NCBI GenBank assembly: GCA_918797485.1
Contig: CAKKNE010000005.1
Location: 4,526,001-4,590,000, forward strand
Direction: 5' to 3'
From: Pelagomonas calceolata
Taxonomy: Eukaryota; Sar; Pelagophyceae; Pelagomonadales; Pelagomonadaceae
DNA: 64,000 nucleotides
Positions 37,281 through 49,180 of this stretch are shown one piece after another. The notes under the pieces are model-generated. The model saw nothing but the letters and a program-made list of their open reading frames with translations, was not told the origin of the DNA and did not search any database. Position numbers and translations under genes: made by a program. Positions within the stretch are counted from its first letter, which is position 1, and the number at the start of each line of letters is the position of its first letter.

Positions 37281-38843
37281 ATGAGTGCCAGAGGCAGAGC
37301 ACGAGCGCGAAGCTCCTGGGAACTCGTGGTAGACGACACGGACGTGTCCAATGCCGATGACCAACTCGAACCGGAGCAGCCGTACGACGACGATGCGCGA
37401 ATGGCAGACCACCTCGTCGAGATTAACGAGGCGCTCAAGGACGAGTACTGGGAAACAGCCGTAGATTTGTGCGAAGAGGCGCTGGCGGAGCGACCGCGCT
37501 GGAGCGAGGTGCGGGCGGCGCGGGACCGCGCGGCGTCCTACTTGGAGGCCTCCGCGCGCGGACAGCCGACCCCGTACTTCACTGTGATCCGGGGTGCTCT
37601 CGTGACATACAACATGAACCGAGACCCCCTCGACAACGCGCAAGCACGGAAATCCCTGCCCGACGATGCATGGTTGCAAGTGATGCAGGGCCTGAGCTAT
37701 CCGCGGTGCGCGCTGCTGGCTGCGACGAATAAGCGGTTGGTGGCGCTCTTAAAGTTGAAACCGCTTGCGGCGCGCCGGGCGGCACGGCGCGTGTGGCACC
37801 TCACGGTCACGACGCTGCGGGACAACGCGCTATATAACGCGATGCCGACGAGCGAGAGAGGCTATCACGGGAAATATGGATTCGACGAGAGCGCCAAAGA
37901 AGAACTCGCTCTCATCGCCAAGGAATTCCCGGAGGCGCTCCAGGAGCGACACCTCCCGCCCTACGCCATCAAAAGGACGGGTATCATGCGACACGGCGCT
38001 TGGCGGTACAGTCGAGTGTTCGGCAAGACGCCGGACGAGGTCTGGGATAACTGCACTTCGCGACCTACCGGATGGCATGGCGTCCTGCCCGACGTACCGA
38101 TAACGCCGTTGGAGCTCGCCGTGTCCGACCCGGATGTGCATGATAGGGGAGGTGAGGCGAATACGCTGCTTAACCTCGGGGCGTTGCCCACGAAGCTCGC
38201 GCTGGACATCGCGCACAGGAACTGCAACTATGACTTAGGATGTTGGGCCCAGGAACTCGTGAGCCATTCACCCCAGCTCGTGGTGTCTAGCGGGAGTAAG
38301 CTGGCCCACCGGGGATGGCAAGGCGGCGGGTACAAAGATTTTGAGTTCGATCTAGACTTTTGTGCTGCGTATATAGATTCCCAATGCGACGACGATGGCG
38401 AGTATTATAGGGTTTGTAAGCACCTCGTCAAGGATCGCGGCGTCGTGCCGACGGTCGGCGTCAACATGGCTGCGGATGACGCGTTCTGCGAGAAGTATCC
38501 GCAGGAGATCGTCGACCAGTGGCTCGCGGATGCCTCCTTCAAGAAATATTGCACTGCATGCGAATGTGTCGAAGCGCGCGATGGCTTCTCCGAGGAGGAG
38601 TGGGAGCGAGAGCTCGGTCTGCGGTATTGCCTCGAATGTAACCTGTACCGCCGCCTCGTGGCCTTCTACCAGCGCCACAACCCCGCGATGTGGCTGGGAA
38701 GGATCGACGCTATCATGAGGAAATGGGGCCAGAACGAACCCGAGCTCTGGCGCCAGATGGCCGCCAAGTATGGCCAGCGCGCCGTCGACGACGCGCCACG
38801 CCCAGCGCGTGAAGTGCGGGTGGGTAATCGCGGCGGCCTCTAG
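37281..38843 (+). CDS. F-box-like protein of unknown function
   Basis: 520 residues from ATG 37281. The N-terminus is Arg/Ser-rich then acidic, and a helical pair (VEINEALKDEYWETAVDLCE, EALAERPRW) looks like one TPR. An F-box-like segment follows near residues 130-175: LPDDAWLQVMQGLSYPRCAL, LAATNKRLVALLKLKPLAAR. The C-terminal half is unrecognised and has a CxxC pair (YCTACECVEARDGF, RYCLECNLYRR) that may bind zinc. An SCF-adaptor role is inference from the weak F-box. Confidence 0.55.
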   Translation: MSARGRARARSSWELVVDDTDVSNADDQLEPEQPYDDDARMADHLVEINEALKDEYWETAVDLCEEALAERPRWSEVRAARDRAASYLEASARGQPTPYFTVIRGALVTYNMNRDPLDNAQARKSLPDDAWLQVMQGLSYPRCALLAATNKRLVALLKLKPLAARRAARRVWHLTVTTLRDNALYNAMPTSERGYHGKYGFDESAKEELALIAKEFPEALQERHLPPYAIKRTGIMRHGAWRYSRVFGKTPDEVWDNCTSRPTGWHGVLPDVPITPLELAVSDPDVHDRGGEANTLLNLGALPTKLALDIAHRNCNYDLGCWAQELVSHSPQLVVSSGSKLAHRGWQGGGYKDFEFDLDFCAAYIDSQCDDDGEYYRVCKHLVKDRGVVPTVGVNMAADDAFCEKYPQEIVDQWLADASFKKYCTACECVEARDGFSEEEWERELGLRYCLECNLYRRLVAFYQRHNPAMWLGRIDAIMRKWGQNEPELWRQMAAKYGQRAVDDAPRPAREVRVGNRGGL

Positions 38844-39074
38844 AGGCATCATAATGACGTACTACTATGTTAAACGTTGGGGACACGTACGTAGCGGACG
38901 ACGAGGGGGAGGGAAAGAGGGATATAATCAATACGAATTCTTGTGTATGCAGCGCCGGCGAGGCGGGGTTCGGGATCGCGGAACGAACAGCACTCCTTCG
39001 TCCCAGGGTCGATCGCGGCCAAAAAGACCCGCTCTTGCTTGGGCGCGGGCCGGCCGGCGCTGCGGCGACGGCGT

Positions 39075-39443
39075 CTAGCAGTCGTGGTACATTTCGTCGG
39101 TGTCGGACTTGATGCAGTAGAAATTGAGGTAGCACTTGGGACCCATTCCTCCGCCCCCATAGTGGCCTAAACAATTCATGAAGACCTTGTAGATGCCCGG
39201 GCAGCCGTCCTTTTCGCACGACTTCTTCCACAGCTTGACTTGGTCGTCTTTGGGCTCGCCCGGCGCGTAGCCGTACTCTACTTCGTCACTGGAATGCGTC
39301 CCATGTCCCGTTGAAACCTCGCCGTAGTAGGCGAACTTGAAGACGTCCTTCTTTTTGTCGTACGTGAAATGGCCATCGGGTGTGTACAGATCCCGGTCAT
39401 CCGCCGCGTAAAAGGCATGCGCTCCCCCAGCATGATCCGCGGA
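39075..39443 (-). pseudogene. C-terminal part of an unrecognised Cys-rich gene, 5' end missing
   Basis: A clearly coding frame with no start codon ends at a TAG (39077-39075). It reads ...AFYAADDRDLYTPDGHFTYD, KKKDVFKFAYYGEVSTGHGT, HSSDEVEYGYAPGEPKDDQV, KLWKKSCEKDGCPGIYKVFM, NCLGHYGGGGMGPKCYLNFY, CIKSDTDEMYHDC. Six cysteines suggest disulphides and a secreted fragment. Coding character ends abruptly at 39443, where a plus-strand fragment of the TPR family begins. It is either a truncated relic or a last exon whose upstream exons lie beyond the inserted fragment. No family recognised. Confidence 0.6.
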
Positions 39444-39444
39444 G

Positions 39445-39628
39445 GCCCTATGACGCCGGCGCCACGCTCGAAGATCTCCGCGAGGCCGTAACGACGTTCG
39501 AGGACATTGTACGGACCGCGCGGCGCGTGTTTGGCGCTGCGCATCCGCTCACAACGGGGATTGAGCAGCAATTGCAAAACGCGCGAGTCGTCCTCCGCGC
39601 CCGCGAAACGCCGTCTGGCGAAGTGTAA
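39445..39628 (+). pseudogene. C-terminal TPR fragment of the MYND/RING-CH/TPR family
   Basis: About 60 codons (YDAGATLEDLREAVTTFEDI, then VRTARRVFGAAHPLTTGIEQ and QLQNAR) match the end of the gene at 33549 (DRGATLDDLREAVTTLEELE, IARRVLGGQHPLLVMIE) at roughly 55% identity, stopping at the equivalent place. There is no start or upstream domain. It lies tail to tail with the channel gene (31 bp between stops). Confidence 0.7.
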
Positions 39629-39658
39629 ATCCAGCACTAAGTTACAAAAACCAAAAGC

Positions 39659-42600
39659 TTACGCCTCATAAACCCGCTCCGCCTCCGAATCCTCCTCGGA
39701 GTCCGACCCCGAGACAGAACTCAGCTCCGACTCCGACTCCTCCTCCGACTCGGACGGCAGGGGAACGAAGCCGTCCTCTCCGCTGTTCTCCGACCCTTCC
39801 GAACTCATAGACTCGAGACTCTCCTCGTCCGACTCGAGCTCGTCGCCGGACGGCACCCTCCCGGTATCCCCATCTTCATCTTCATGAGTGAACCCGCCCG
39901 CGACAAATGCATCGTCGAGATATTCTTCATCGGAAGACTCCTCCTCCTCCTGTGGTATATCCTCTTCAGGAGCGTGGCCCTTGGCCGCATGACTCAAGGG
40001 CCGCATGGGGTAGTAATGGGCCAGCAGATGAGCTAAAAAGTGCCTCGCCGACAGCTCCTTCAGCTCCCTCTGATGAAAAAACTTGGGCTTCTCGAGCACT
40101 TCCTCTTCCAGAAATGATTCATCCTGCGCCTCGGTAGCTTTCGTATCCACAATTTCCCGAAATCTCTTGGCCACGGTGCAGCAGACATTCCCATCCGCGT
40201 CCGCCGTCAACAAGAGATCCCCAGCAACATCCATCGCGGTAATAGGAGCTTTATGGACCACTTTCGCATGGGAATACGCTTGACTAAGTCGTTTGGGGGC
40301 GGCCTGGCCCGCCTGGGGGATCGCCCGGAACTGCGCGGTTCTATCATCCTTGGGTTTTGCCCACGACACGACGGCCATGTCCGCGCCGGCACTAAAAAAG
40401 ACGCCGCCCGCCAGACACAGCGACGTTACGGCCGCCGCGTGGCAATCTAGCACGAAGGCCCGGTCTAATCGAACGACTTCCCGTAGTGGCGAGCCGGCGG
40501 ATCTCCCATCGGACAACCCCGTCTTGGCGAACTCCTCCGCTGATCTCCCGTAGCCTAACCGCTCCATCTCGTTCGCGACTTTTTGTAAAGTGCCCATGTC
40601 CTCGGCGCCACTCACCGGTCGGAACGCGTGGATCTTACCTAAGGCGGTGCCCGCGTACAGCAACCTATGCCGGAAGTCCAAGACCGTCACGGGCGCGTCG
40701 GAGCATTTCACGGTGAGTTTTGCGTTCCAGACGGCACCCTGGAGCCACTGCGACTTCAGGGAGTAGGGCAACACACAAATCGACGAGTCGCGTAGACCAG
40801 CGACCGCGTGCAAACCGGACATGTCCCGAGGTTCCGTCGCCGTATCCAGTAAACACAGCGACGTGCACGGCGCCGTCATCGATAGTGTAGCGCTTTGTAA
40901 CGCATCCGTACCCCTTAAACGCCAGATGCGGATGGCGCCGTCCTCGGCCGTGCTAAACAACTGGCGATGGGCAATCTTCAGACAGGTCACGTCCTTCGTG
41001 TGGCCCTGCATGATCGACTCGCAGCGGAACTGCGGGCCCTTGGGGCCGCCCCTCACCTTCTTCGCTTGGACCCAGCCGCGGATCGCGGGACCCGCGCTCG
41101 AGAAGAACCGCTTCCCATCAGCCGTCATGGCGACGCAGACCGCCGTGCCCAGATCCTCCTCGAGCTGCTGGGTCTTGAAGTAGGGGGCGTAGGCCCAGGG
41201 GTCCCGGTTCTCTTCCTGCTCGCGTTCCTTGGCCCTCTGAGCTTCACTCTTCAACCAGTCGTCTTCCGATCTACGTTTGGGTTTGCGCTTCTTCCAGACC
41301 GTAACATCCTTGCCGCCGTGGCACGTCACGATCAAGTCTCCTTGTCGACCCCCAACAGCTATTGATGAGACCATGCGCTCTTTAGGTATTGTGGCAGATT
41401 TCGGTGCACAAGGTAACGTGCCGGAGTGGGCCATGGACGACGGCAGCCAGGCCTTCCTGACGTGGTTGCTACGTTCGTTTTCTACCCTCGATAGTAGTCC
41501 ATCTAAGAAGCCGAGGTGCCTATGGAGCTTCGGCCGCCGCTCCTGCAGCGACATGAGCATGCCCTTGCCCGCCAACCGATTCAGCACCTCCAGCTGCATC
41601 ATCGCACTGAGTCGTTCCTCCTTAATAGCCTTTAGTAACAACGCACACTCATGGAACGACTCCTCGTCAAATCTGCCGAATTCTATCTGTTTCTGCCATC
41701 GGTAGACTTCCAAGGTCAAAGCCTGTCTCAGCCGATAGCGAAAGACGTCCGGTCTCGCTCTCTGTACAAGACTCATGTCAGCAACACAAGCCGGTACCCG
41801 GTCGCCGTGCGCGTCGATCGCCCGCGCCGCCGGCTCGCAGAACCGATTCACGGCCAGCCGCAAGATATCTAGTTTTGCTTGCGCATACTCCCTACGAAGC
41901 ATCAACCCTTCGTCGTCGGGCAAGGCCTGCAACTCCGGGAACATGACCACGCGATGTACAGTCTTCAACACGTCATGGAATTCGAGGTACCGCGGCAGCC
42001 GCCCGTGGTCATCCGCTTTACCGGAAGCGGTAAAGGGCTTCCTAACTTCTTCCCATCTTTTTACTAAATCGGGCTCACCTGTTTTAACCTCGTCATCCAG
42101 TAGTAACGGGATGGCCATTAAAATACGACGAGCGTGGCGATCCGCCAACGCTTGGGGCGCATCTCTCGAGAGACCGAGAGGTGGTGATAACAACCGCAAC
42201 AGCCTCGATAGTAGTTTCGTTCTAATCCTTCCAACGCCGTACTGGTCGAAGTGCTGCCACGCCACCAAGAACTCCTCGACCTGGTCCATGGCGATCCAGG
42301 GCTGGTCCGGCGACGTCGATTCGTACTTGTAGATGTAGATCAGGGTACAGACGTTCAGGAACAAAAATCTAACTAACAATATGTAGGCCATCCAGAACAG
42401 CCTATTGGCGAACCAGAGCGACGGGTCGAGGTCGGCCCGCATCGCGTCGCGCGTCGCGACCCAGTTATTTGAGGTTGCTGCTATGAAGAGAGTGTTCATT
42501 GATTTGGTAATAGTAGAGAATTTCACTCTAGTAGCGGACCAGTAACTTCCATAAACCCTAGGCATCGGCATACCTTGTCTTGTATCCGTGTACCCATAAT

Positions 42601-45600
42601 CTCGGTCTCGTTTCCGTACGACTTCATTCCCAAACAAGACCATCCCTATAACGGCAAAGGCGAAGGTCACGATGGACATCAAGCCGACCATGGGAAACAC
42701 CGTACCCAATGCGCAAGTCAACGCGTGGTAGACTTGAGCTAATTCTGGGAATAATGGTACCACGAGGAAGACCTGGGTGGACCTTAGTGCAACTAAACCT
42801 CTCTGGACCGACGCCATGTCGAACAACGGAAGCTTCTCCCAGCCTCTGCTGGCTTCGAGGAAGAAATATAACGCTACGGGGATCAACAGGACCAGCCTAA
42901 TACGTTCCTCAACCCTGGTAAGTGTGGCGAACCAGCCGTAACATAGTGCCTTGATGACCCACTCCACGATGAGGAAGAACGAGATGACCAAATCGAGGGC
43001 CCTTAGTCTACCAAGATACTCCTGCATGTCCTTGCCCTTCTCATTCAGTTTCGTATGCATCTGGTCGTGCGTCGCGAGCGGTACTTGCGAGCCAAATAAG
43101 ATCCAGAACATCCAGACGTCGACGAACAAGCATAATGCATATGCTACGCGATACCGAGGATGTCTGAATATTTTAAAAAATATCTTCGTGAAGGTGAAGG
43201 ACACGCGCGGTTCCTGGGGTTCCTTGGAGGCTTGGATGCAGGCGAGCTTCGACTCGTAGACGGACCACTGGGCCTGTTTCAGGGAGGCTATTTTTCGTCG
43301 GCCCCGCGTCAGTTGCAAGTACGTGAACGTACCATAGATCACCCCCACAAATAAAAACGTGATCAGGAACGAGCTACACCCCGCAAAGACGAAGAAGAAC
43401 AGCGGCATCGTGACCGAAGCCTGGGCCTCGTGGTTGCGGAACGGCCCGACGGTCTTCGCGTTGACGCACTGCAGCACCAGCTTGTGCCAGTCGTCGAAGG
43501 TGAACATGGCAAACGCACTCCCAATCGCCTGCCAGAAGTTGTCGAAATTATAAAAGGCCTTTTCGATCTTAAAGGACTCTACCGACTCGACAACTTCCCC
43601 CAACCGGTTGTACTGCGGATGTTTTATGGGATACTTGACCTTGCAGCCCATACTATTGGTAGCGTTCGGGCCCCAGATCGTTCTTCCACTAGGCCAGCCG
43701 TGGTACGGTAGGCCATCACTATAAGTCCCGTTCGGCCCATCAAAAGTACCATACTTGAACTGCTTGTAGGGCCAATTTTCCAAAGAATGGCCGAAGTGGT
43801 TTATTTTGTCCGGTGCGAAGGCCTTTAGCAACATGCCCTTGGGGTAGGTCGCCGCCGTGCAGTAGTTTAACTTACCTTGGTACAACTGCATCCCTACGAC
43901 CGCTATGGTCGTCCACACGAAGAAGCCGAACGTTATGACCGCAAACAATCCTCTCGATGAGTTCTCCAATGCAGTTAAAATGGACATGATCGCCGGACTT
44001 GACTGGACGAACTTCTTCAGGGGTCTTATTATTCGCGTCATCCGCAGGATCATAAAAGGTAACACTCCCGAAACACCGCACGCCGCGATCACCGATAACG
44101 AAGTCACGAAGAAGTCCAAACAGTTCATGAAACTTGATAAATATGCAAATAAACCGTTCGCGATGGTCAAAATAAAAAACTCGGCCACGAAAATGAACAT
44201 GCAGACGCGCTGGATGAACCATAATGATTCAAGGTGGGGCCCGCACAGGTCCGCCGGGAACGCGGGGTCGCACCTCGTGATCTCGGACATTTCCCCCCTC
44301 CTCTGGTCCGTCGCGTGCAAGTGCGTGTTCCGGTACTGGTAGTACAACGCTAATACAAACACCGACACCATGATCGTCACGAACATTATTTTTTCGAAAA
44401 TTTCCGAGGCCGCCAGCCACTTGATGAAGCGCCGCGGCTGCTTGTCGGGCGGGAAGAGGCCCCACGTCTTGTCGATGAGCATGAACCGCTGCCACCTTGT
44501 TAAAGGTGGCTCCGGCTGGGCCGCTAGACTGATCCCGCCCTTCTTGTCTTCTTCGATGGCGTCATCAAAGGCGCTCCTCGACGCGGCGAACCACTTCACG
44601 AAAAAGAACCGTAACAGCCCATGTAACATACCCCGCTCGAATTTAAACACCGCGACCATGGCCGTCTGGGCCGCCTGCTTTATGACCAATATCGAATCGC
44701 GTTCGACTTGGTCGAAGATGATCGCGATGAGCATGGATAAGATGGCGTACCTCGCTATCACCAGTATGAGTACGAAGTACACGGCCGAAATCCCGCCACA
44801 CGCGTGCATCGTGGAATACATGACCTCGTTCCAGCCGTCGCCCGTTATGACCACGAAATTCGTGATGAAGGACATGCCGAACGTGTCGAAGTTCAATCTA
44901 CCTCTTTTGGACCACCTCCCACTAAAATCATTCAGGGCGTAGACCTCGCCCCCAAAAAACTGCATCGAGACGATGGCGCCCATGTAGACCACCAAGAACA
45001 GCAATCCCAACACGTTAGCGACCCAGATCGACGCCGACGCCATGATGCCCATCAAGCGCGTAAAATCCAATTGGGAAGCTGCCATCGACTTCTTGCGATG
45101 GATCTTACTGATGGATATCAACCGCAACACCCTCAGCAAGCGACACATCCTCACCACCCGTAACATGTTGAAAAAACCTCCCGAAAACATGACATTCCCC
45201 GATTTCCCGGCGGTGCCGAGCGCGATCTCCGCCATGACGTCCAAACAAGAAAATAACACGAGGATAAAGTCGAAACAATTGTATCCATCGTAGAAGTAAC
45301 CAGCAACCCCCAAACAAGCTAACTTAATCAACGCCTCCAGGATGAAGACCCACGTGAAGAACATGTTTAGGATAGAGATCGTCTGCGAGATGTGCTTCGG
45401 TCTTAACCATTTACCACTGGTGCTCTCGGCGTGCAGCGGGTTGATGGCCATCGTGAACAAGTTGCCCAGGATGCACCCATATATAAACATGGAGAAGCGG
45501 CCCATCTCCGGTCTCACGATAGCCCTCAGTGCTTCCGCACACGCGCCTTGCGGCACGCCCGGTAGTTTCTCGAGAGGATCCGTCTCCTCCGCTTGCACCA

Positions 45601-47811
45601 GATTGAGCGTAGCACTCCCATGCCCTTCCACGTAGTTCCGCACGGCCACCACGTCCTCCTCTTCCGCCGCCAGTATATCTATCATATGTTCTTCAAATTG
45701 CGTCATGGACAGGACCTCGTCGCCCAAGAAGGCCGCTTTCGCATCATACGCGATCCTATTTTCTTCCTCCCGGATAGCCTTGCGCAAATTGAACGACATG
45801 ACCGCGGGAAACAAGTTCAGCAGACATATATTGACAAAACCAACAACAGCGTAGAAGAAGGGCCACGTGTACTTCCCGACGGCGGCCTGCATGGCCCACA
45901 TGGCGTCGTTCCAGTTCTCCATGTTCATCACATCAAAAATTGTTAATAAACCTGCGGGGACGTCAAAGGTCAAATCCGGGGTCTCTCGGAGGTCGTGGCC
46001 GAGTTTGAGCCCACTGGTTGATTTCCACACGGGAGCAGACTCCAGATCGTGCCGTCGAACCGCATGTACCACACCAATTGCTTGTGGCGCGGGTACTTGT
46101 CGCCCATGAAGCCGTGGCGATGACTCCCGGTCTTCGAGGACAGACCACCCCTCATTTTACATTTGTGGTCTGTTATGCGATTCAGGATGACTTCGTCCCT
46201 CTGGTAGAAGTCGTCCCAGCCCTTCTTATACGTACCACTACATAACTCGTAGAAGGAGTCGGGGTACTCGCCACCCTGGAAGGCTGCCGAACAGTTCGCA
46301 TTGCGCTGCTCCGCATTCCTGATGAGCCAGTAGGGCTCGAAGACCGCATTCGCGGTCTTCAGGTCGACCTCGCAGTTCGCCACGTCTCGCTTTAGCTTAA
46401 TTGCCGTATTTTCCGGCGGCATGGCCTTCTCATGCTTCATATCATCGATGTTCTTATACCCGAGGTTTAGTTTGGAACCAATAATCTCCGTGAAGAAGCC
46501 GCCGAGCGAGACCTTCGGTCGCACGAGCATGCCGTCGGGGCCGATGGATTCGGACGTCGACAATTTGAGATCGACGCACACCTCCGTGATGCGCGTCACG
46601 GAGGGATCGGCGCGGTTCGGCACGAAGCGGTAGGCCGACGGCATGGACGTCGACGGCATGGCCGACGGCACCGTCGATGCTGATGGTAGCGGCGTCGGTG
46701 CCGGTTGGCCGCGGGCCGTCGGCGAGACCGTTTCCGCGGACGGCGCGACCGTCGGAGAAGGCGTCCGCGGGTGCGTGTACGGGATAGACACACCAGGCAT
46801 GGGCCAGGGGTCGTCCATCGACGCGTTGAGGAACGTCTTCTTTAATAATGAAGGGTCGCCGTACCTCCTAAAAAAATCCCCCGAGATCGTCTTGTCGCAC
46901 CCGTCGGCCGGGTCGTCGCTGTAGCAGCCCTGGCACTTGTGGCACGTGTCGCACTCGCCGCAGAACGACGCGAAGTAGGGGAACTCCGTGTAGTGCGGCA
47001 CGAGGTCCTTCCTATAGTCGCGATAGACGCCTTGCAACGACCGCCAGTAGGAAGACACTAAAAACCGGTTGCGGGCGTACCGATCCTTCTCGTTCTCCTC
47101 TAACAACGATTGATAGGCCCGAAAGTTCTCCGCCGAGTCCCAGTACTGGCCTCCCGTCAAATCCGCGTCCGGGAACTGCGACGTGTTCCACGCTGCAAAA
47201 TCTGTATAAGGTTTAAAACCATGAAATGTCCCTCGCCCCGGGTCGTAGTACGGGTCCGGCACGCAGCGATAGTCCAACGCATCCCCAAAGTACAAGGTAG
47301 CGACGACCGCGAAGCAAAACACCGCCATGGCGATGAGAACGACGATCGCCAGCAGCAGGTGGAAGGACCCGAACAGACTTCCTACCAACAACCGCATCTC
47401 CGGGAACTTTCTCAGTGATTTCAATGGCCTTAGAACGCGCATCATCCGCAATGCCGAGATGTCCGCGAGACCACTCCCCGAAGATCTCCCAAACACGTAG
47501 GGGCACTCCGTCGTCATGCTTAGTGTCCCCTGCATGACGACGACGAAATCCAACTGGTTCCACGTGTCCTTGAAGTAGGCTAAGCCATAGGCATAGAACT
47601 TTATCGCGAACTCGCAGAAAAAAATGAAATTCAGTATAAAATCCGCGAGACAAAAAAAGTCCGTCGGTGAGGTGGCATTTTTTAATTTATTGGGCGGGAA
47701 GGCCATGATCACGCAGTTGAACATGATGACCAGCAGTATTCCCGTGTCGAGCTCTTGCGAGTCGGCGAGGCGCCGTATCCTACTCTTGCGGCCGCGCGTC
47801 GCGAGGACCAT
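39659..47811 (-). CDS. Four-domain voltage-gated cation channel fused to a WD40 propeller
   Basis: Predicted join of 47811-46041 and 45951-39659, 2687 residues. Four repeats of S1-S6 each carry an S4 (e.g. RMMRVLRPLKSLRKFPEMR in I, RVVRMCRLLRVLRLISISK in II). Pore signatures are SLLTIFDVMNMENW (I), VVITGDGW (II), AMFTFDDW (III) and FIAATSNNW (IV), giving filter E-D-D-N instead of Ca-channel E-E-E-E. Domain I has a ~370-residue extracellular pore loop with CGECDTCHKCQGCYSD. After IVS6 the Cav-type EF-hand region is clear (VEEFLVAWQHFDQYGVGRIR, LLSPPLGLSRDAP). Residues ~2100-2530 hold WD-like repeats (IMQGHTKDVTCLKIAHRQLF, AEDGAIRIWRLRG), then an acidic tail. An 89-bp introner-like intron restores the domain I pore. 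Confidence 0.85.
45952..46040 (-). mobile_element. Old introner-derived intron (89 bp) in the channel gene
   Basis: The intron opens GTCTGCTC, then CCGTGTGGAAATCAACCAGT, an almost intact introner 5' end. The 3' end, GACGTCCCCGCAG, no longer matches. The next exon starts GTTTATTA. The two 8-mers differ at four positions, yet both read Ser-Leu-Leu in the exon frame, as expected for a target duplication whose exonic copy drifted synonymously. Splicing gives W-SLLTIFDVMNMENW. Confidence 0.8.
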
Positions 47812-48300
47812 GGTTTACGGTGCGCCCAGCGCTTCACCAGTCCGTCGTACGCGTCGAGCGCTACGCCTCGAGCGCTGGCCTCCGGCCCAGGCTATTGTAT
47901 GGGCCACTGCCTCACCGCTCGCCGCGCCAAGGGCTGCCCCCTTTGACTGGTGGCGCCCGGGATCGCTGCGACTGCGGCTGCCCGCGGCCGGGTCGCCCGG
48001 TTTTAAAGGCGAAGCGCCGCACGCCGGGCGTCTCCAGCAAAAGCTTTCATGGGAAAAAGTGGGTTCGGCGGTCCCCGGAGCGGTCCGTCTACGAGTCCTG
48101 GCCGCGCTCCACGGGGTAGATGGGCCACACAGAGCTGCAGTGCCAAAGCGAAAAAACCCGCAACCAGCCTCGAGAGCGCGCGTGATTGATGTTGTAGTCG
48201 TGCTGTGGATCAAACGATTGGTCCAGAGAGCTGCATTTTGGTGCTGTGATATCGCCTGATCCGGTGCACTGCAAGTTCTTGCAAGCGTAAGCCCACAGAG
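47812..48300. other. Intergenic, divergent promoter region
   Basis: A gap of about 490 bp between the channel and SET genes. Open frames on both strands lack coding character. No 24-bp motif, repeat or RNA gene seen. Confidence 0.4.
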
Positions 48301-49143
48301 ATGCGCAAGCTCCTCCTCCTCCTCGCCGCCGCAGCGACGGCCGACGACGCCGCGATCATCGAAGGCCGGAAGTTCGCGATCTTGCTCGCCTCGAACGTGC
48401 CGGACCAAAACCCGGGGAAAGTCGCGCTCGCGAGGGACAAACACGGCGTCCGCGGCCTCATCGCGGCGCAGCCCTTCGCCGCCGGCGACGTGCTGCTCGC
48501 CGTGCCGCTCGACCGCTGTCTGGTCGAGACGCGCGACCTGCCGGCCTCCCTCAAGAACGCGCCGGCGGCGCTCACGTGGGATATTAGGTTGGCCCTGCAG
48601 CTGCACGACGCGATTTTGACGCCGGACGATCCATTCTGGGTCGAGTACGGGACGTTACTCCCAAAGGTCGAGGAGATGGGGCTGCCCCTGCTGAAGCGCG
48701 GCGCAGAGCTTGATAGTTTGGGGCCGGAGCTCGCCGAGCCGGCGCGCCAGCAGCAACATAGGTTGCGAGAGCTCGACTTCCCGCGGGAGGTCCTGCCCGC
48801 GCTCGACGCGCCGGACGACGCCTGGCCGGGGACGCTGCCGTGGGCGTGGGCGCTCGTGCGGTCGCGCGTCTTCGGCGCCACTTCTACCCAGGTCAGCTTC
48901 GACGACGGCACGTCGGGCACGACGGACCGCTTCGCCTTCGTGCCCTTCGTGGACATGGCGAACCATCATGCTGAAGGGTCCGCGGTCGTCGACGCGGGCG
49001 ACTTTTTCATCCGGCTGCGCGCGGCGCGGGACCTGGCGCCGGGCGACGCCGTGACGATTTCGTATGGGGACATCGACCGGCGGCAGCACTACGCGCTCTA
49101 CGGGTACTGGAAGCCTGAAACGGCTGGGCGCGGCGACTTGTGA
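48301..49143 (+). CDS. SET-domain protein methyltransferase (LSMT/SETD3-like) with signal peptide
   Basis: A 280-residue protein. MRKLLLLLAAAATADDA is a signal peptide. The SET fold follows: KHGVRGLIAAQPFAAGDVLL, AVPLDRCL, an inserted helical region, then FAFVPFVDMANHH (the N-H motif of the AdoMet site), ARDLAPGDAVTISYGDIDRR and HYALYGY (catalytic Tyr region). These match the Rubisco LSMT/SETD3/SETD6 class, which methylates lysine or histidine in non-histone proteins. It lacks the usual C-terminal substrate-binding domain. The signal peptide points to plastid or secretory location, unlike cytosolic SETD3. Confidence 0.8.
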   Translation: MRKLLLLLAAAATADDAAIIEGRKFAILLASNVPDQNPGKVALARDKHGVRGLIAAQPFAAGDVLLAVPLDRCLVETRDLPASLKNAPAALTWDIRLALQLHDAILTPDDPFWVEYGTLLPKVEEMGLPLLKRGAELDSLGPELAEPARQQQHRLRELDFPREVLPALDAPDDAWPGTLPWAWALVRSRVFGATSTQVSFDDGTSGTTDRFAFVPFVDMANHHAEGSAVVDAGDFFIRLRAARDLAPGDAVTISYGDIDRRQHYALYGYWKPETAGRGDL

Positions 49144-49180
49144 TTTCTAACGACAACTAGTGTGAACACATACACAAAAA

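Noticed and set aside
39659-46072. Channel gene starting at 46072 as a three-and-a-bit-domain protein
   Set aside because: The start lies in exon 1 in the wrong frame; splicing at 46041/45951 gives a complete four-domain channel.
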